From Anaerobiospirillum sp. NML120449 (lineage in GTDB: Bacteria > Pseudomonadota > Gammaproteobacteria > Enterobacterales > Succinivibrionaceae), in NCBI RefSeq assembly GCF_023051105.1, contig NZ_JALKIL010000040.1:1-44648 (forward strand): a stretch of 44,648 nt of DNA. The letters run 5' to 3'. Below, in pieces: positions 1 to 9,844 of the stretch; within the stretch, counting starts at the first letter, position 1; every line of letters starts with the position of its first letter. Both the position numbers and the translations under genes were made by a program. Under the pieces are notes generated by a model, which saw only the letters and a program-made list of their open reading frames with translations, had not been told where the DNA came from and made no database searches.

Positions 1-88
1 GCAAGCTCCTCTGCTGTTACCGTTCGACTTGCATGTATTAGGCCTGCCGCCAGCGTTCAATCTGAGCCATGATCAAACTCTTCACTTT
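1..88 (-). rRNA. 16S rRNA, 5' end (partial)
   Basis: Read on the minus strand this is the conserved 5' end of bacterial 16S rRNA: the AGAGTTTGATCATGGCTCAG primer site, then ATTGAACGCTGGCGGCAGG and the ACATGCAAGTCGAACGGTAA region seen in gammaproteobacteria. The 5' end is placed at 88 by alignment to the E. coli start. The gene runs off the left edge. Confidence 0.97.
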
Positions 89-129
89 AATGATTCGTTT
101 GAAGTGCAACTGTAACCAGTTGCCAGTTT

Positions 130-201
130 GTTGGCAAAACTCAAAGTTCTTAACTTAAAGAACCCACACAGATTGTCTGTACTTACTGATTTTCAAAGAA
201 C
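130..201 (-). promoter_or_regulatory. rRNA leader with boxA-like antitermination element
   Basis: On the minus strand the leader carries GTTCTTTGAAAA (boxA-like, 190-201) followed by CAGACAATCTGTGTGGG, which closely matches the segment after boxA in E. coli rrn leaders. In E. coli this region loads the Nus-factor antitermination complex. The match and its position about 100 nt before 16S support the same role here. Confidence 0.75.
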
Positions 202-256
202 TCAAAAGCGCCGGGCTTTTGCAGCTTCACGCCTCAGTGCGTGACAGCGGAGACGT

Positions 257-284
257 ATTTTAATGATTTCCAACCCCACGTCAA
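257..284 (-). promoter_or_regulatory. rRNA operon promoter
   Basis: On the minus strand a TTGACG -35 (279-284) and a TAAAAT -10 (257-262) are separated by 16 bp, the spacing typical of rrn promoters. Upstream, about 285-330 is very A/T rich, as expected for an UP element. It lies about 170 bp before the 16S 5' end. Confidence 0.75.
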
Positions 285-365
285 CAACTTTTTTAAAGTT
301 TTTTCATACAAACTTAATATTCTACAGCCCATGGGGAGGGATAAAACCCCATGCATATGAGCTTT

Positions 366-381
366 TGTGACCTGAATCACG
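366..381. promoter_or_regulatory. CRP-like palindrome upstream of rrn promoter
   Basis: TGTGACCTGAATCACG matches the E. coli CRP consensus (TGTGA-N6-TCACA) in 9 of 10 conserved positions. It lies about 120 bp upstream of the inferred rrn start. No CRP gene is in the window and a chance match cannot be excluded. Confidence 0.35.
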
Positions 382-449
382 CCCTGAAAATTTTTTAAAA
401 AAAGTTTATGACAGCCTGTAATTTTTAGTATCACCCCATCAAAAAATCC

Positions 450-1200
450 CTGTTAACCACCAATAAGTACCATTACTTTGACTACCCCACATATTTAAGC
501 CACCGACAATGCCAGCTCTACACCAGAAAAATACTGTAACCTGGTCTGTACCAGGGGAAAAACCTGATCAACTTTGCAGGCCCGGGCCGACTGTGACATC
601 CCTTGCCAGCACACTGTTAAGCCGAATACTTGCCGCGCCCTCACTCCTGTACCCAAAGCCGCTGTTGCTCCCGGCCGACATTCCCCAGTCTTTACCATGC
701 GCAGCGCTGCAGCAGCTGCCGCTGCTGCAGCTGCTGCTTATTGCGTCTCTTAAATATGCAAAATCCCGGGACGCATTGCCCGGGAAAATGAAAGGCTGAT
801 GATCCTTTCCTTTCATACTGATAATACCGGATGGTGTGATTCCGGCATATGGCTCACTGATTGTCTGTCAGCCAGGTCTGACATGGCCAATGTTCCCCAA
901 CTCCCACGCTTATTGCTGTGCGACAGCCAGAGCGACAGCAATTGACACGGCAATTGTAATTGGCTTGTAATTGCCGTTGCAAGAGCAACTGCCAGAGCCA
1001 CAGGCATTTCCGGTCATTGCTGCAGCCGGTTTTATACCTGAGGCCTTAGACTCGACCAGCAGTGTCGACCTGACTTGCCGGTGCGGCCTTTGACTCTGAC
1101 AGGGCAATGCATCTGCTCTGTCATGGCTTTGCCATCTCTCGCACAGTCTTGCAGGAGACTGGGGGATGAATATTGAGATGACAGACAACAGTCTGAAAAG
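450..1200. other. Non-coding spacer between rrn and amtB
   Basis: I see no credible gene; open frames here are short and compositionally random. A 7-bp inverted repeat (764-770 / 779-785), with TTTT after it on the minus strand, could be a distal terminator for amtB. A CAG/CTG-rich stretch lies at about 700-740. Confidence 0.5.
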
Positions 1201-3078
1201 TTAAGAGGTATAGCCGCGCTCACCGTGGCAGGTCAGGTCAAGTCCAATGCGCTCGTCCTCACCTGAAACGCGCAGACCGCCAAACAGTTTTCCTGCAATC
1301 CAGAACGCAGCTACTGATACTGCTCCTGACCAGGCAACTGTAATAATGATGCTTCCTATCTGACCCATTGTCTGGCTTAACATGCCGGTATGAGAGCCTT
1401 TAAAGCCGGTACCCCCCAGATCAGGGGAACAGAAGATACCGGTAAGTATGGCTCCGGCAATGGCTCCAAGGCCGTGGACACCGAAGACATCAAGACTGTC
1501 ATCTACTCCGGTCATGCGCTTGAAGCCTCTTACGCCCCACAGGCACAGCAAAGCTGCCAGTACACCTATAATGATTGAGGCTGCAGGGCTGACATAAGCG
1601 CAGGCTGGGGTAATACCAACAAGACCTGCCAGTACGCCTGATGATGAACCCAGTGATGATGTAGTGCCATTGAAAAATTTCTCGGCAAGTGACCAGGTAA
1701 GGGCTCCTGCTGCCGGTGCCAGAACGGTGTTGATAAAAGCCAGAGCACTTACACCATCAGGTGAAAGCTCAGAACCGGCGTTAAAACCAAACCAGCCTAT
1801 CCAAAGCAGGGCACAGCCGGTATAGGTAAAAGGCAGAGAGTGTGGAGTTATGGCAGTGCGGTGCAGGTCAATACGGGGACCTGTCATCAGGGCTGCCGTA
1901 ATACCGGCTACGGCGGCATTAATATGAACTACGGTACCGCCGGCAAAATCCCAGGCCTCAAAGAGATGTTCGATAAGTCCAAAGCCCCATACCATGTGAG
2001 CCAGGGGGAAGTAGGAAAAGACTGCCCATATGGCAATACCGGTCATGAGAGCGCCAAAACGGATACGTTCTGCGGTGGCTCCCACGATAATGCAGGCTGA
2101 AATAGCACAGAAAGCGCCCTGGAATACAATAAATACAAATTCAGAAAGGGAGCCTGATAATGATTCCGAAGTGATGCCCCTCAAAAAGATCTTGTCGTTA
2201 CCACCTAAGATCAAAGAGAACCAGCTTTCTTCGGCATCTGCAGGACCAAATGCCCATGAGTACCCGAACAGGAACCATAAGATGAAGCAGATACCAAAGG
2301 CTACTATGCTCTGCTGAATAATGGAGAGCACATTCTTACTGCGCACCAGGCCACCATAGAATAGCGCTATACCCGGGACTGACATGAGAATGACCATGAT
2401 GGCACAGACAATAACAAAACCATTGGCAGCACTGTCCGGTCCTTCAGGCGCTGCAGCAGACTGCACTGCACTTTCACTTTCAGCTGCTGAATCTGCAGCT
2501 GCTGGTGCGCTTTCATTTTCAGCTGCTGAATCTGCAGCTGCTGTTGTGCTTTCATTTTCAGCTGCTGAATCTGCAGCTGCTGTTGTGCTTGAAATTACAG
2601 CTGTTTCTGCAGGTGTCGCAGCAGCTGCCCCCTCGTCATATGTGCTGTCTGCTTCCTTGCTATCAGCTTCAAAATCGTTGTTGGACTCGCTGTGCAGCTG
2701 CTGGTAGCGCTCTATCTGCTCAGCTGCGGCAAATTCATCACTTATCAGCTTCTGGATAATATCTGCGGCATTACGCAGTGCCTCTTCGGTAAGGGCATAG
2801 TCATTGATCTCACCTGAATAACCGTAGTGCCCCTCATCCAGACTAAGATGCTCACGGCTGGCCATTTCAAAACTGTTCAGGCCCCTGGACGGCTCAGCTG
2901 TGCTGACCTGTTTAACTGCATCAATAATATTATCTGGGGTCGACTGCAGTCGTGCATTAAGACTGGTCATGGAACTTAAGGTTTCGGCAGCGACCCCTGC
3001 CAGAGGCTCGGCCGAAGCGGCCCCACAGATCATCATGCTCACAGCAGCGACCATGATGGAACAAAATTCACATCGCAT
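1201..3078 (-). CDS. amtB: Ammonium transporter (Amt family) with long periplasmic N-terminal extension
   Basis: Imports ammonium/ammonia across the inner membrane. The core, from about residue 215 of 625, shows PGIALFYGGLVRSKN, the GATAERIRF region, FAGGTVVHINAA and FGVHGLGAIAGAILTG, as in AmtB with its twin pore histidines. Start chosen at 3078 rather than 3087 because AAGAGG lies 9 nt upstream of 3078. Residues 1 to about 24 form a signal peptide ending GAASA. Between it and the core lie about 190 residues not found in E. coli AmtB, rich in Ala/Ser/Glu and ending in three 13-residue repeats. The usual partner gene glnK is not adjacent. The gene stands alone. Core assignment is firm; the extension has no recognised function. 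Confidence 0.93.
   Translation of the reverse strand: MRCEFCSIMVAAVSMMICGAASAEPLAGVAAETLSSMTSLNARLQSTPDNIIDAVKQVSTAEPSRGLNSFEMASREHLSLDEGHYGYSGEINDYALTEEALRNAADIIQKLISDEFAAAEQIERYQQLHSESNNDFEADSKEADSTYDEGAAAATPAETAVISSTTAAADSAAENESTTAAADSAAENESAPAAADSAAESESAVQSAAAPEGPDSAANGFVIVCAIMVILMSVPGIALFYGGLVRSKNVLSIIQQSIVAFGICFILWFLFGYSWAFGPADAEESWFSLILGGNDKIFLRGITSESLSGSLSEFVFIVFQGAFCAISACIIVGATAERIRFGALMTGIAIWAVFSYFPLAHMVWGFGLIEHLFEAWDFAGGTVVHINAAVAGITAALMTGPRIDLHRTAITPHSLPFTYTGCALLWIGWFGFNAGSELSPDGVSALAFINTVLAPAAGALTWSLAEKFFNGTTSSLGSSSGVLAGLVGITPACAYVSPAASIIIGVLAALLCLWGVRGFKRMTGVDDSLDVFGVHGLGAIAGAILTGIFCSPDLGGTGFKGSHTGMLSQTMGQIGSIIITVAWSGAVSVAAFWIAGKLFGGLRVSGEDERIGLDLTCHGERGYTS
2471..2587 (-). repeat. 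39-bp tandem repeat (x3) inside amtB
   Basis: Three consecutive 39-bp units (2471-2509, 2510-2548, 2549-2587) encode 13-residue repeats of the type TTAAADSAAENES in the extracytoplasmic extension. The last two units are identical or nearly so, indicating recent expansion. The unit is a multiple of three, so copy changes keep the frame. Confidence 0.9.
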
Positions 3079-3453
3079 AGATTGCATCCTCTTGTAGCTG
3101 AAACTATGCTTTTATTTTTCTTCGTTACATTTTTAAGTTCAAATTTTAGTTTTATATGCACAGCGAAAGCGCGCAATTACGGTATTTCTCCCCACTGAAA
3201 ATGCAATTTTGCTGCAATTTAAAGCAAGATCTCCATCACACGCCCGATTAATGCACACAGCTTATGCTGCACAGGCGCAGATTTTTGCTTACAGCTCAGA
3301 GGCGCAGACTCAAATACCAGAGCTGACCCTGTGCACGCGCCCGCAGGCACGACCACTGCGCGCCCGCCAGCACGACCGTGACCTCGCACAAAACTGTTTG
3401 CGCAACCGCGATCTCGACAGCTTGCACAACCGCAAAGTCTGCCACGTACTCAG

Positions 3454-3740
3454 CCTCGATCCCGACTGCGCCAGGCATGGGCCAGCTATGCAACCAATAT
3501 GCAGCTGCGCTGCAAACGGTATGCACCCGAACTGCAGCCAGCATGTACCCGAGCTGAAACCGGCATGCGCCAGAGCTGAAGCCAGCATGAGCCCGAACTG
3601 CAACCGGCATGCGCCAGAGCTGAAGCCAGCATGAGCCCGAACTGCAACCGGTATGCGCCCGAGCTGCAGCCAGCATGCGCCCGAGCTGCAACTGGTATGC
3701 ACCCGAGCTGCAGCCAGCATGTACCTGTTATGCAAGCTGG
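3454..3740. repeat. 22-bp tandem repeat array, about 13 units
   Basis: Consecutive degenerate 22-bp units of the form CATGCGCCCGAGCTGCAGCC+AG run from 3454/3476 to 3740. The clearest units start at 3520, 3542, 3564, 3586, 3608, 3630, 3652, 3674 and 3696. Units 3564-3607 and 3608-3651 are an exact 44-bp duplication. Because 22 is not a multiple of three, the array stays open in several frames, giving false ORFs of 120-148 codons on the minus strand. No gene is called here. Confidence 0.9.
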
Positions 3741-5167
3741 CTCCTGCAGATGCCATGAACGTACGAAACCAGCCATATTTGCTTTGACTGCGCCCGGCAA
3801 CATGGTCAGCTGCACCTGTTCATGACCATTTGTCTCACAGGTTTGCAATGAGTTTTAGCGGGATGATGCGAATATTGGAAAGGTGGCCATGGCGCACATA
3901 TGAAGCTCAAGGAGTATGTTAAGTACAGTGCATTATAGATATATCGATATGTTACAGGGAGTTTTAACCACAGCCTGCCCTAAAAAGTCCTTATAAGGCG
4001 ATCTGAGTAGGATTTTTGACTTTAAATAAAGGGGCTTTTGGGTCAAAAGTAATATGATCTTTCTATTCTGAGCTCATTGTGACTGATCAGCTGCCACAGA
4101 GCTTCCTGTGTTAACACATTCCAGCTGACCGGGCACAGGTAAAGGCCAATGCCGCCGCTGTCATGTCATGACATATGAAAGATCCAAGGCCTCAAGAATG
4201 GTCTACTGCATGCAACCCGGCTCAGGCAGGAGTCTTACTTGAGTCACGGCAATTTCCTTAACGCAGCATAGCGTACACCCCCGGGAGTTATTGCCCGACT
4301 GTCAAAGCTTGCGTAATATTGATTTAATAAGCCGTTCAGCCCTGTGCAGACAGTACTCAAGTCACTTTCTGGTTAAACACAGCTGGTGTCTGCTCATGCA
4401 CTGTCATTTCAGTGCACTAAGCTCCTGCAGCTAATAGCAGGCTGTAACGACAAAAGCATTACCGCTTCAATCCCTAAATGACGCAACAGGAATGAATCTG
4501 AGCCCCGGATCCAACAAAAGCCTGTGGTCTGGAAACCAGCCTGAGCAGCCTGACGGGTTCTAATTGTTTGAAATTAATTTAAACGCTACATCTGCTAAGA
4601 CAGAACTGTTCTCATTACAGTAATCAGAAAAGATGCAGACCGCCTCAACGCAATTCCGGATCAGCACATATCCCCTGTAAGGAAGTCACTCAGCTGTCCC
4701 GTGCATCATTGTCCAGCTGATTAAGCTGTGCAGTTTGGCTGTCCTTGTCGACAGACATAAGGCCTGACCGCAGGCTGATGCCCGATCACATGGCAGGTGT
4801 GACCCGACGTCTGGTGGGCATATCAGACGGTTTGCTCAGCGTATGGACTACAGCTGTGTCGGCCTGCCTTAAATACAGGGCAGTTCAGACATTTGGCTGC
4901 TTAACCAGCAGTCTGTTGAGCCCGTCAGCTTTGTGATTATCGGTTTTCGAACCAATGGGCTGGAGGGGCTGTCGGCTGCCTGCTGCCGACCTGGCTGCCG
5001 TTGAGGCAGTTGTCTGTCTGGCAGTGGGCTGTGCAACGGCCTGTGCAGTGGGCTGAGCAACGGCCTTTTCAGTGACCTCTTCTATTGAAGGCCTTTTTCT
5101 GCATAACAAGTCTCTGTTTATCTGCTTGAGACGGTCCAGGAATCAACATTTTCAGGCGTGGAATATC
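3741..5167. other. Long spacer upstream of the phosphatase gene
   Basis: I see no supported gene, tRNA or mobile element in these 1.4 kb. Short open frames lack ribosome binding sites and protein-like composition. The promoter of the downstream phosphatase gene presumably lies near the right end, but I cannot pick a convincing -35/-10 pair. Confidence 0.4.
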
Positions 5168-8100
5168 ATGCGTTTGAATATCACCTCACTTAAGAGCCGC
5201 ATGCTCCTTGTATCATCTTTGAGCCTGACCATCCCTGTTGTGGGCATGGTCCTCATCAGCTATGGCTACTGGGATAAAAGACAGCAGGAAGAACAGTTTC
5301 TTCAGCAGCAGCATGCCCTTAACTTCTGTATCCAGGATCTGGAAAACAGCATCTTCTACTCGCGTGTTTCCGAGCTTTCCAACCTTTCCATAATCAGAAA
5401 TGAGCTCTTCCGCCTCTATCGCATAGTTGATCTTTCAGCTCAGTACACCCGTGTAGCTGATCTCAACCTGTCAGCCTCACATGCCCGCAGTGCCCTTATT
5501 GCGCCATCGCCATCTCCACACGCCATGTCTGTAGCATCCAATCAGGAAAATACTGACAGCGGCAGGACCATACCGCCATCGCGTCTGGAGCGGGATGACA
5601 GGAGCAAAGCCCCACTTAATGACTCAGCCGGTACCACGGGCCAGGGCACAACCATCAACCGTAATACTGGCCGTGTTGACTCTCCTTATATTACCGACCT
5701 CAAGGAAACTGTAGCGCTGCTGGACGGCACTACTGGTGCCTCTATTATTTCGGCTCTTGATAAAGCTCACTCAGGCGACTTTACGTACCACAGTCAGTAT
5801 GATGGCAGCGATGTCACCATTCCAATGCCTCTGGATGCCCGCCATACCGAAAACAGCACCAGTTTTGCCGAAGCTCTTGATGCTGCCCACAACACAGCCT
5901 CAGATCCATCCCGTTTTGTAAACAGTGAAGGTCAGAGAGTAGATGCCATAAGTCAGGGCGGTCTGGCCACTATTGGCGCAGCTCCATTTAAAAACCAGTA
6001 CACCCCTGCAGGACGGTATCACCCTGATTACGTCAAAACAGGATCAGCATCCGTCCCTGGCATGGATAAAAGCGCCACTTCATCTGACCTTTACCTCGAG
6101 TCTCTGGCTCACAGCATGGAGAATAAAAGCAAGGATGCTTCAGCTGCAGGTGGGGAAAATGATCAGGTGACCGCCGGTCCTGTTGAAGAAGAAAATGACG
6201 GCGGCAATATTGTCAAACTCGATCCGCTGTTTGACCGCTCACTGCTGGCAGAGCGCCAGCGTCAGCTGGATAACGGTCAGGCTCAGACAGATGATGCTGA
6301 TGTCACAGGTGAATCCGATACCGCCAGTTCTCACCCAGTCTCTGACGTACAGGCAGTGGAAAGCTCCGATGTCATCTCATCACCAGGTGTTCGTGAGGCA
6401 CATGAGGAATCAGGCCTCGCAGGCCTTGAGGACCTGGCAAGACGCATGACTGAAGGTGGCGCATCTGCTCCAGGCACTGCTGCCTCTGCAGCAAGTGCCG
6501 AGAAGGCTGCTCACTCATCTGCCGCCGAAAAGGAGGCAGTATCTGAGAACTTTGGCATTATCTACAGCCCTATTCCTCAGCTCAGCCGCACCAGCTCCAA
6601 TGATGGATATGGCCCTTCTGCATCAACTCCATACGGCACAGGCATTCATGGATCCGCCCGCAATCTTGGCGATGCCATCAGGGCTCCTGGTGATGCTGAT
6701 GTTGCTGCTGCAGCCGCTCAGGCTGTTGCTTCGGGTGATCTTGACCTTAATGAGGAAGACAACTCTCTGAGTATTCGTCGTCCTATTGTTGACCGCAGCC
6801 TTGAGCGCTACAGCAATTTCTTTATCAGCCCGGCTGATGATCCAAATGAGTCCTTTCTCATTGGTGCTGAAAGCCCTGACTTCAATAACAACAGAATCAA
6901 GCTGCAGAGCCATCTGACTCAGCTAAACAAGCTGGGCTTCATTGCTTTTTCCATCAATACCAGAAATCCTGAGCAGGACATTTTCATCAAGAACCGGGAC
7001 CGTGTACTCCTTGATGAGCTGGCCAATGATGAGCGAACACTGAGCAACATTCTTTATAACAACAACAATGCTGATCACTCTTTCTTCGTTATTCTCAAAA
7101 GCGTACGTAATGCTGATACAGATGACAGTCCGGTCGCTCCAGGCATGTATAACCGCCTGTCAGGTGAGTACGAAGAAGACGAAGATATACATCGCGTTGA
7201 CGTCCTGACCTCAGACGGTGACAGCTTTATCTCTGCAAACATGGGATCACCTGTAACTGCTGATAACATTGTTGGGCTGGACAGTGACGGTTCTGTTATT
7301 AAAAGCGGCACTGTCATCTCAGACTCTCAGGCCAGTGGTCCGCATCACAAAGATGATGGTCACAATCATGCCTTTAATGATGATGACCCTCGTTTTAACA
7401 ACGACATCCAGGAACGTAACCTGCGCTACTCAACAGCTGCATCCATTGCAGCAGAGCGTGATTATCTACAGCAAAGAGATGTTTACTCTTCCAGTAGTGG
7501 CGCCCATGCTGAAAATGAAACTGATGCCATAACCACCGGCGCCAAAGCTGCAGAAGAACAGCCGCTTTCTTACCGTCAGGCGCAAAGGCGTCACAGTGTA
7601 AACAATGAGCGTGCTTTCCTTGCCATTGTGGCACCACTGAGCCTGAGCTCCAATCAGCTCATAGTCATCATTACCGACATTTCCAAGCTCAAACAGCAGG
7701 AAGATACCCTCAAACGCCTTATATCAAACTCTCTTAATGAGACTGTATTGTCCAACAGCATTACCAGTCCGTATAACATCACCCTGATCGACTCTGATCT
7801 CAATCCTCTGGCAGGAACTCTCAAGAACAGAGACGATATTGTCTCCCTGCTTGACGAGGATCTGATTCTCGAGGCCCGTCTTCGTGGTGCTGTTCAGTTT
7901 TATGACCCTGATACCGGTCAGTACGCCTCGCTGGGAGCCTTCAAGAATTACAACTGGTTTGTGCTGATTAACAGCGATAACAGCCGCATGACCACCCAGC
8001 TGTACTGGTTCCTGGCACTGGTGGGCATAGCAGGTCTGATCTTTGCCCTTATTATTGTCATTGTTCTGGTCAAAACGACCAGCCGTGATGCTGATGATAT

Positions 8101-9070
8101 TAAGCTTATCAATAACAAGATTAAGCATCTTGCAACCCTGCTTCAGGATCCCGTCCTGCTGCAGCGTATATGCGACAGCCTGCCTAAGCGCAATGACGAA
8201 ATCGGCGCACTGTCGTCCCACATAAGACTGATGGGCAAAACCGTGTACCAGTCGATCCAGGAAATTCTCCAGATCAACAAGGCACGCGACATGGAGGAAA
8301 GCGAGAAGCACTATATTGACCAGCTGCGTCACAGCGCGGTCAACCGTGAGATTTTCCTCAAGGAGAGCTTCAGCAATACCCTTAATGTCCATACTGAGGC
8401 CTGTTATCAGGGAGCATCGGACTTTTATGATGTCTTTGAGCTTGGTGACCACCGCCTGGCCATTTTTGTCGGATCAATAAATGATGCCGGTGCCCTTTCA
8501 ACCAATATTGCTCTAATCAATATTGCTCTGATACGTCAGCTTATACGTCTGTCCGAGTCCATCAGACTGCCTCTGGGACGAGCCATGCAGGAGCTCAATC
8601 AGAACATTGTGGATAACAATCCAAAGTCCATTCTGACTTCTGTATGCATCATCATAGTTGACCAGCGCAACGGTAATGTTGAGTACTTCAATGCCGGTCA
8701 CAACCTGCCTATTATCTACAAGAAGGAGCAGGGCTTTGACTACATTGACTGCCGTACCGCACCTGTCATCGGTGCGGCTGCCTCTGAGAACTTCAAGAGT
8801 ATGACATTCAGCATCGATGATGGCGACAGCATCCTGCTGTATACCGACGGTGTGATGGACTGCGAGAACTTCAAAGGCGACAGCCTTGGACAGGTAGGTT
8901 TTGAAAACATGCTTCATGATGAAAGCTTTATCAGTCCTGTTGAGACTGTTAACAGCCTCACTACCAAGATTAAGCGCTTCACCAGGGACCGCAAGCAGAC
9001 CAGGGACTACACTCTGCTGTGCTATCAGCTCAGCAAGATCAAGACAGGCGAGAGCAAGAAGAAAATGTAA
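5168..9070 (+). CDS. Membrane-anchored sensor with C-terminal PP2C/SpoIIE-type phosphatase domain
   Basis: A 1300-residue protein. TM1 is about residues 12-33 and TM2 about 945-970, so about 900 residues are predicted outside the cytoplasm. Residues about 80-480 of that part are Ser/Asp/Ala-rich low complexity; the part before TM2 resembles a Cache/PAS-like sensor. After TM2 come a HAMP-like linker and a PP2C_SIG domain (about 1060-1293) with DFYDVFELG, YFNAGHNLP, ILLYTDGVMD and a final RDYTLL. The family (RsbU, SpoIIE) dephosphorylates anti-sigma antagonists. The canonical GDVSGKG motif reads GSINDAG, so one metal-binding Asp appears lost. The start at 5168 rather than 5072 is preferred because the hydrophobic signal-anchor then sits at the N-terminus. 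No partner antagonist or anti-sigma gene is adjacent. Confidence 0.8.
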   Translation: MRLNITSLKSRMLLVSSLSLTIPVVGMVLISYGYWDKRQQEEQFLQQQHALNFCIQDLENSIFYSRVSELSNLSIIRNELFRLYRIVDLSAQYTRVADLNLSASHARSALIAPSPSPHAMSVASNQENTDSGRTIPPSRLERDDRSKAPLNDSAGTTGQGTTINRNTGRVDSPYITDLKETVALLDGTTGASIISALDKAHSGDFTYHSQYDGSDVTIPMPLDARHTENSTSFAEALDAAHNTASDPSRFVNSEGQRVDAISQGGLATIGAAPFKNQYTPAGRYHPDYVKTGSASVPGMDKSATSSDLYLESLAHSMENKSKDASAAGGENDQVTAGPVEEENDGGNIVKLDPLFDRSLLAERQRQLDNGQAQTDDADVTGESDTASSHPVSDVQAVESSDVISSPGVREAHEESGLAGLEDLARRMTEGGASAPGTAASAASAEKAAHSSAAEKEAVSENFGIIYSPIPQLSRTSSNDGYGPSASTPYGTGIHGSARNLGDAIRAPGDADVAAAAAQAVASGDLDLNEEDNSLSIRRPIVDRSLERYSNFFISPADDPNESFLIGAESPDFNNNRIKLQSHLTQLNKLGFIAFSINTRNPEQDIFIKNRDRVLLDELANDERTLSNILYNNNNADHSFFVILKSVRNADTDDSPVAPGMYNRLSGEYEEDEDIHRVDVLTSDGDSFISANMGSPVTADNIVGLDSDGSVIKSGTVISDSQASGPHHKDDGHNHAFNDDDPRFNNDIQERNLRYSTAASIAAERDYLQQRDVYSSSSGAHAENETDAITTGAKAAEEQPLSYRQAQRRHSVNNERAFLAIVAPLSLSSNQLIVIITDISKLKQQEDTLKRLISNSLNETVLSNSITSPYNITLIDSDLNPLAGTLKNRDDIVSLLDEDLILEARLRGAVQFYDPDTGQYASLGAFKNYNWFVLINSDNSRMTTQLYWFLALVGIAGLIFALIIVIVLVKTTSRDADDIKLINNKIKHLATLLQDPVLLQRICDSLPKRNDEIGALSSHIRLMGKTVYQSIQEILQINKARDMEESEKHYIDQLRHSAVNREIFLKESFSNTLNVHTEACYQGASDFYDVFELGDHRLAIFVGSINDAGALSTNIALINIALIRQLIRLSESIRLPLGRAMQELNQNIVDNNPKSILTSVCIIIVDQRNGNVEYFNAGHNLPIIYKKEQGFDYIDCRTAPVIGAAASENFKSMTFSIDDGDSILLYTDGVMDCENFKGDSLGQVGFENMLHDESFISPVETVNSLTTKIKRFTRDRKQTRDYTLLCYQLSKIKTGESKKKM

Positions 9071-9129
9071 CGGCCGCTGGCAAGTCATGACAGCCCTGCA
9101 GTAAGTTCACCAGTCCTGATGTCAGGGCT

Positions 9130-9238
9130 GCTGCCATGCCCTATGACCAGGCTTATGCCATGGCTGATTCCGGCCCTATGACCGGCTTATGCCATGCCAT
9201 ATGACCAGACTGATGCCATGCCCTATGACCGGCTTATG
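9130..9238. repeat. Degenerate 24-bp direct repeats
   Basis: Units resembling TGCCATGCCCTATGACCAGG plus CTTA recur at about 9133, 9167, 9191 and 9215, with one longer unit between. It is spacer sequence downstream of the phosphatase gene, with no coding potential. Confidence 0.65.
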
Positions 9239-9374
9239 TCAGGGCTGATGCAATAGCTGATTCCATGCCTTATGCCGGGCCAGCCCTTAAGTCATAAGGC
9301 AGTATCAGCCATGAGACTGATGTCCCAACAGCAGCCTTATGAACTGCACAATGCTTAACTGTCGGTACGATACG

Positions 9375-9414
9375 AAAAAAGCGCCCTCTCACCAGCCATG
9401 AAAGGGCGCTTTTC
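9375..9414. terminator. Bidirectional terminator between phosphatase gene and ycgL
   Basis: Inverted repeat AGCGCCCT (9380-9387) / AGGGCGCT (9403-9410), flanked by an A-run on the left and T-run on the right. It can therefore end transcription from both converging genes. The longer U-run is on the minus-strand transcript (ycgL). Confidence 0.85.
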
Positions 9415-9520
9415 TATTGTGATCAGGTCAGCCGCTCTTTTGCAGCTCAGGCCTGGATAATGGAGGCCGCCTGCAGCTTCAACTCAACTGCATCTGCAGG
9501 ACAGCCCCATATGCCGAAAT

Positions 9521-9844
9521 CTAGTGGAAATAATCGGCAATCTGCTCGCGCTCAAGTGGAGGCAGGCCCAGACGCTTGCGCTCCTGATTGAGCATGTTCT
9601 CCTCTTCATCCTGCAGGTCAATACGCAGGAAGAAGCCCTTTTCATCCAGAGCCTTGCTAAGCTCCTCAGGGGTGATTTTCTGCAGCTTGCGGTCAGCATG
9701 GAGCTTGAAGACCATGACAAATTCAGGAGCACCAAAGGCATCCATCAGACCTGATGGAATATGGGAAAAAACGTCCTTTTCCACAATATAAAGGAAGCTG
9801 CGCAGCTTCTTGTTGCTCTTATAAACGTATACCAGACGGTCCAT
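9521..9844 (-). CDS. ycgL: YcgL-family protein
   Basis: 107 residues, the usual size for the YcgL domain family of gammaproteobacteria. Matching features are the start LVYVYKSNKKLRSFLYI, the VFSHIPSGLMDAFG segment and the L.K..ITPEELSKALDEKGFFLRI region. The E. coli homologue also lies beside minC and is divergently transcribed from it, so the arrangement here is the conserved one. Its biochemical role is not settled. A 0.85-kb gap separates it from minC, far more than in E. coli. Confidence 0.88.
   Translation of the reverse strand: MDRLVYVYKSNKKLRSFLYIVEKDVFSHIPSGLMDAFGAPEFVMVFKLHADRKLQKITPEELSKALDEKGFFLRIDLQDEEENMLNQERKRLGLPPLEREQIADYFH

Noticed and set aside
3170..3240. Sigma-54-like TTGCAGCAAAATTGC upstream of amtB
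   Set aside because: The essential GG of the -24 element reads TG and two further positions differ, so it does not meet the consensus.
3296..3848. Overlapping minus-strand ORFs of 120-148 codons
   Set aside because: They arise from a 22-bp tandem repeat that happens to lack stops in several frames; no ribosome binding site and Cys/His-rich random composition.
7724..8452. 242-codon minus-strand ORF inside the phosphatase gene
   Set aside because: Antisense to a clear TM/HAMP/PP2C coding region; no ribosome binding site or family match.
8513..9088. 191-codon minus-strand ORF opposite the PP2C domain
   Set aside because: Same reason: antisense shadow of conserved coding sequence.
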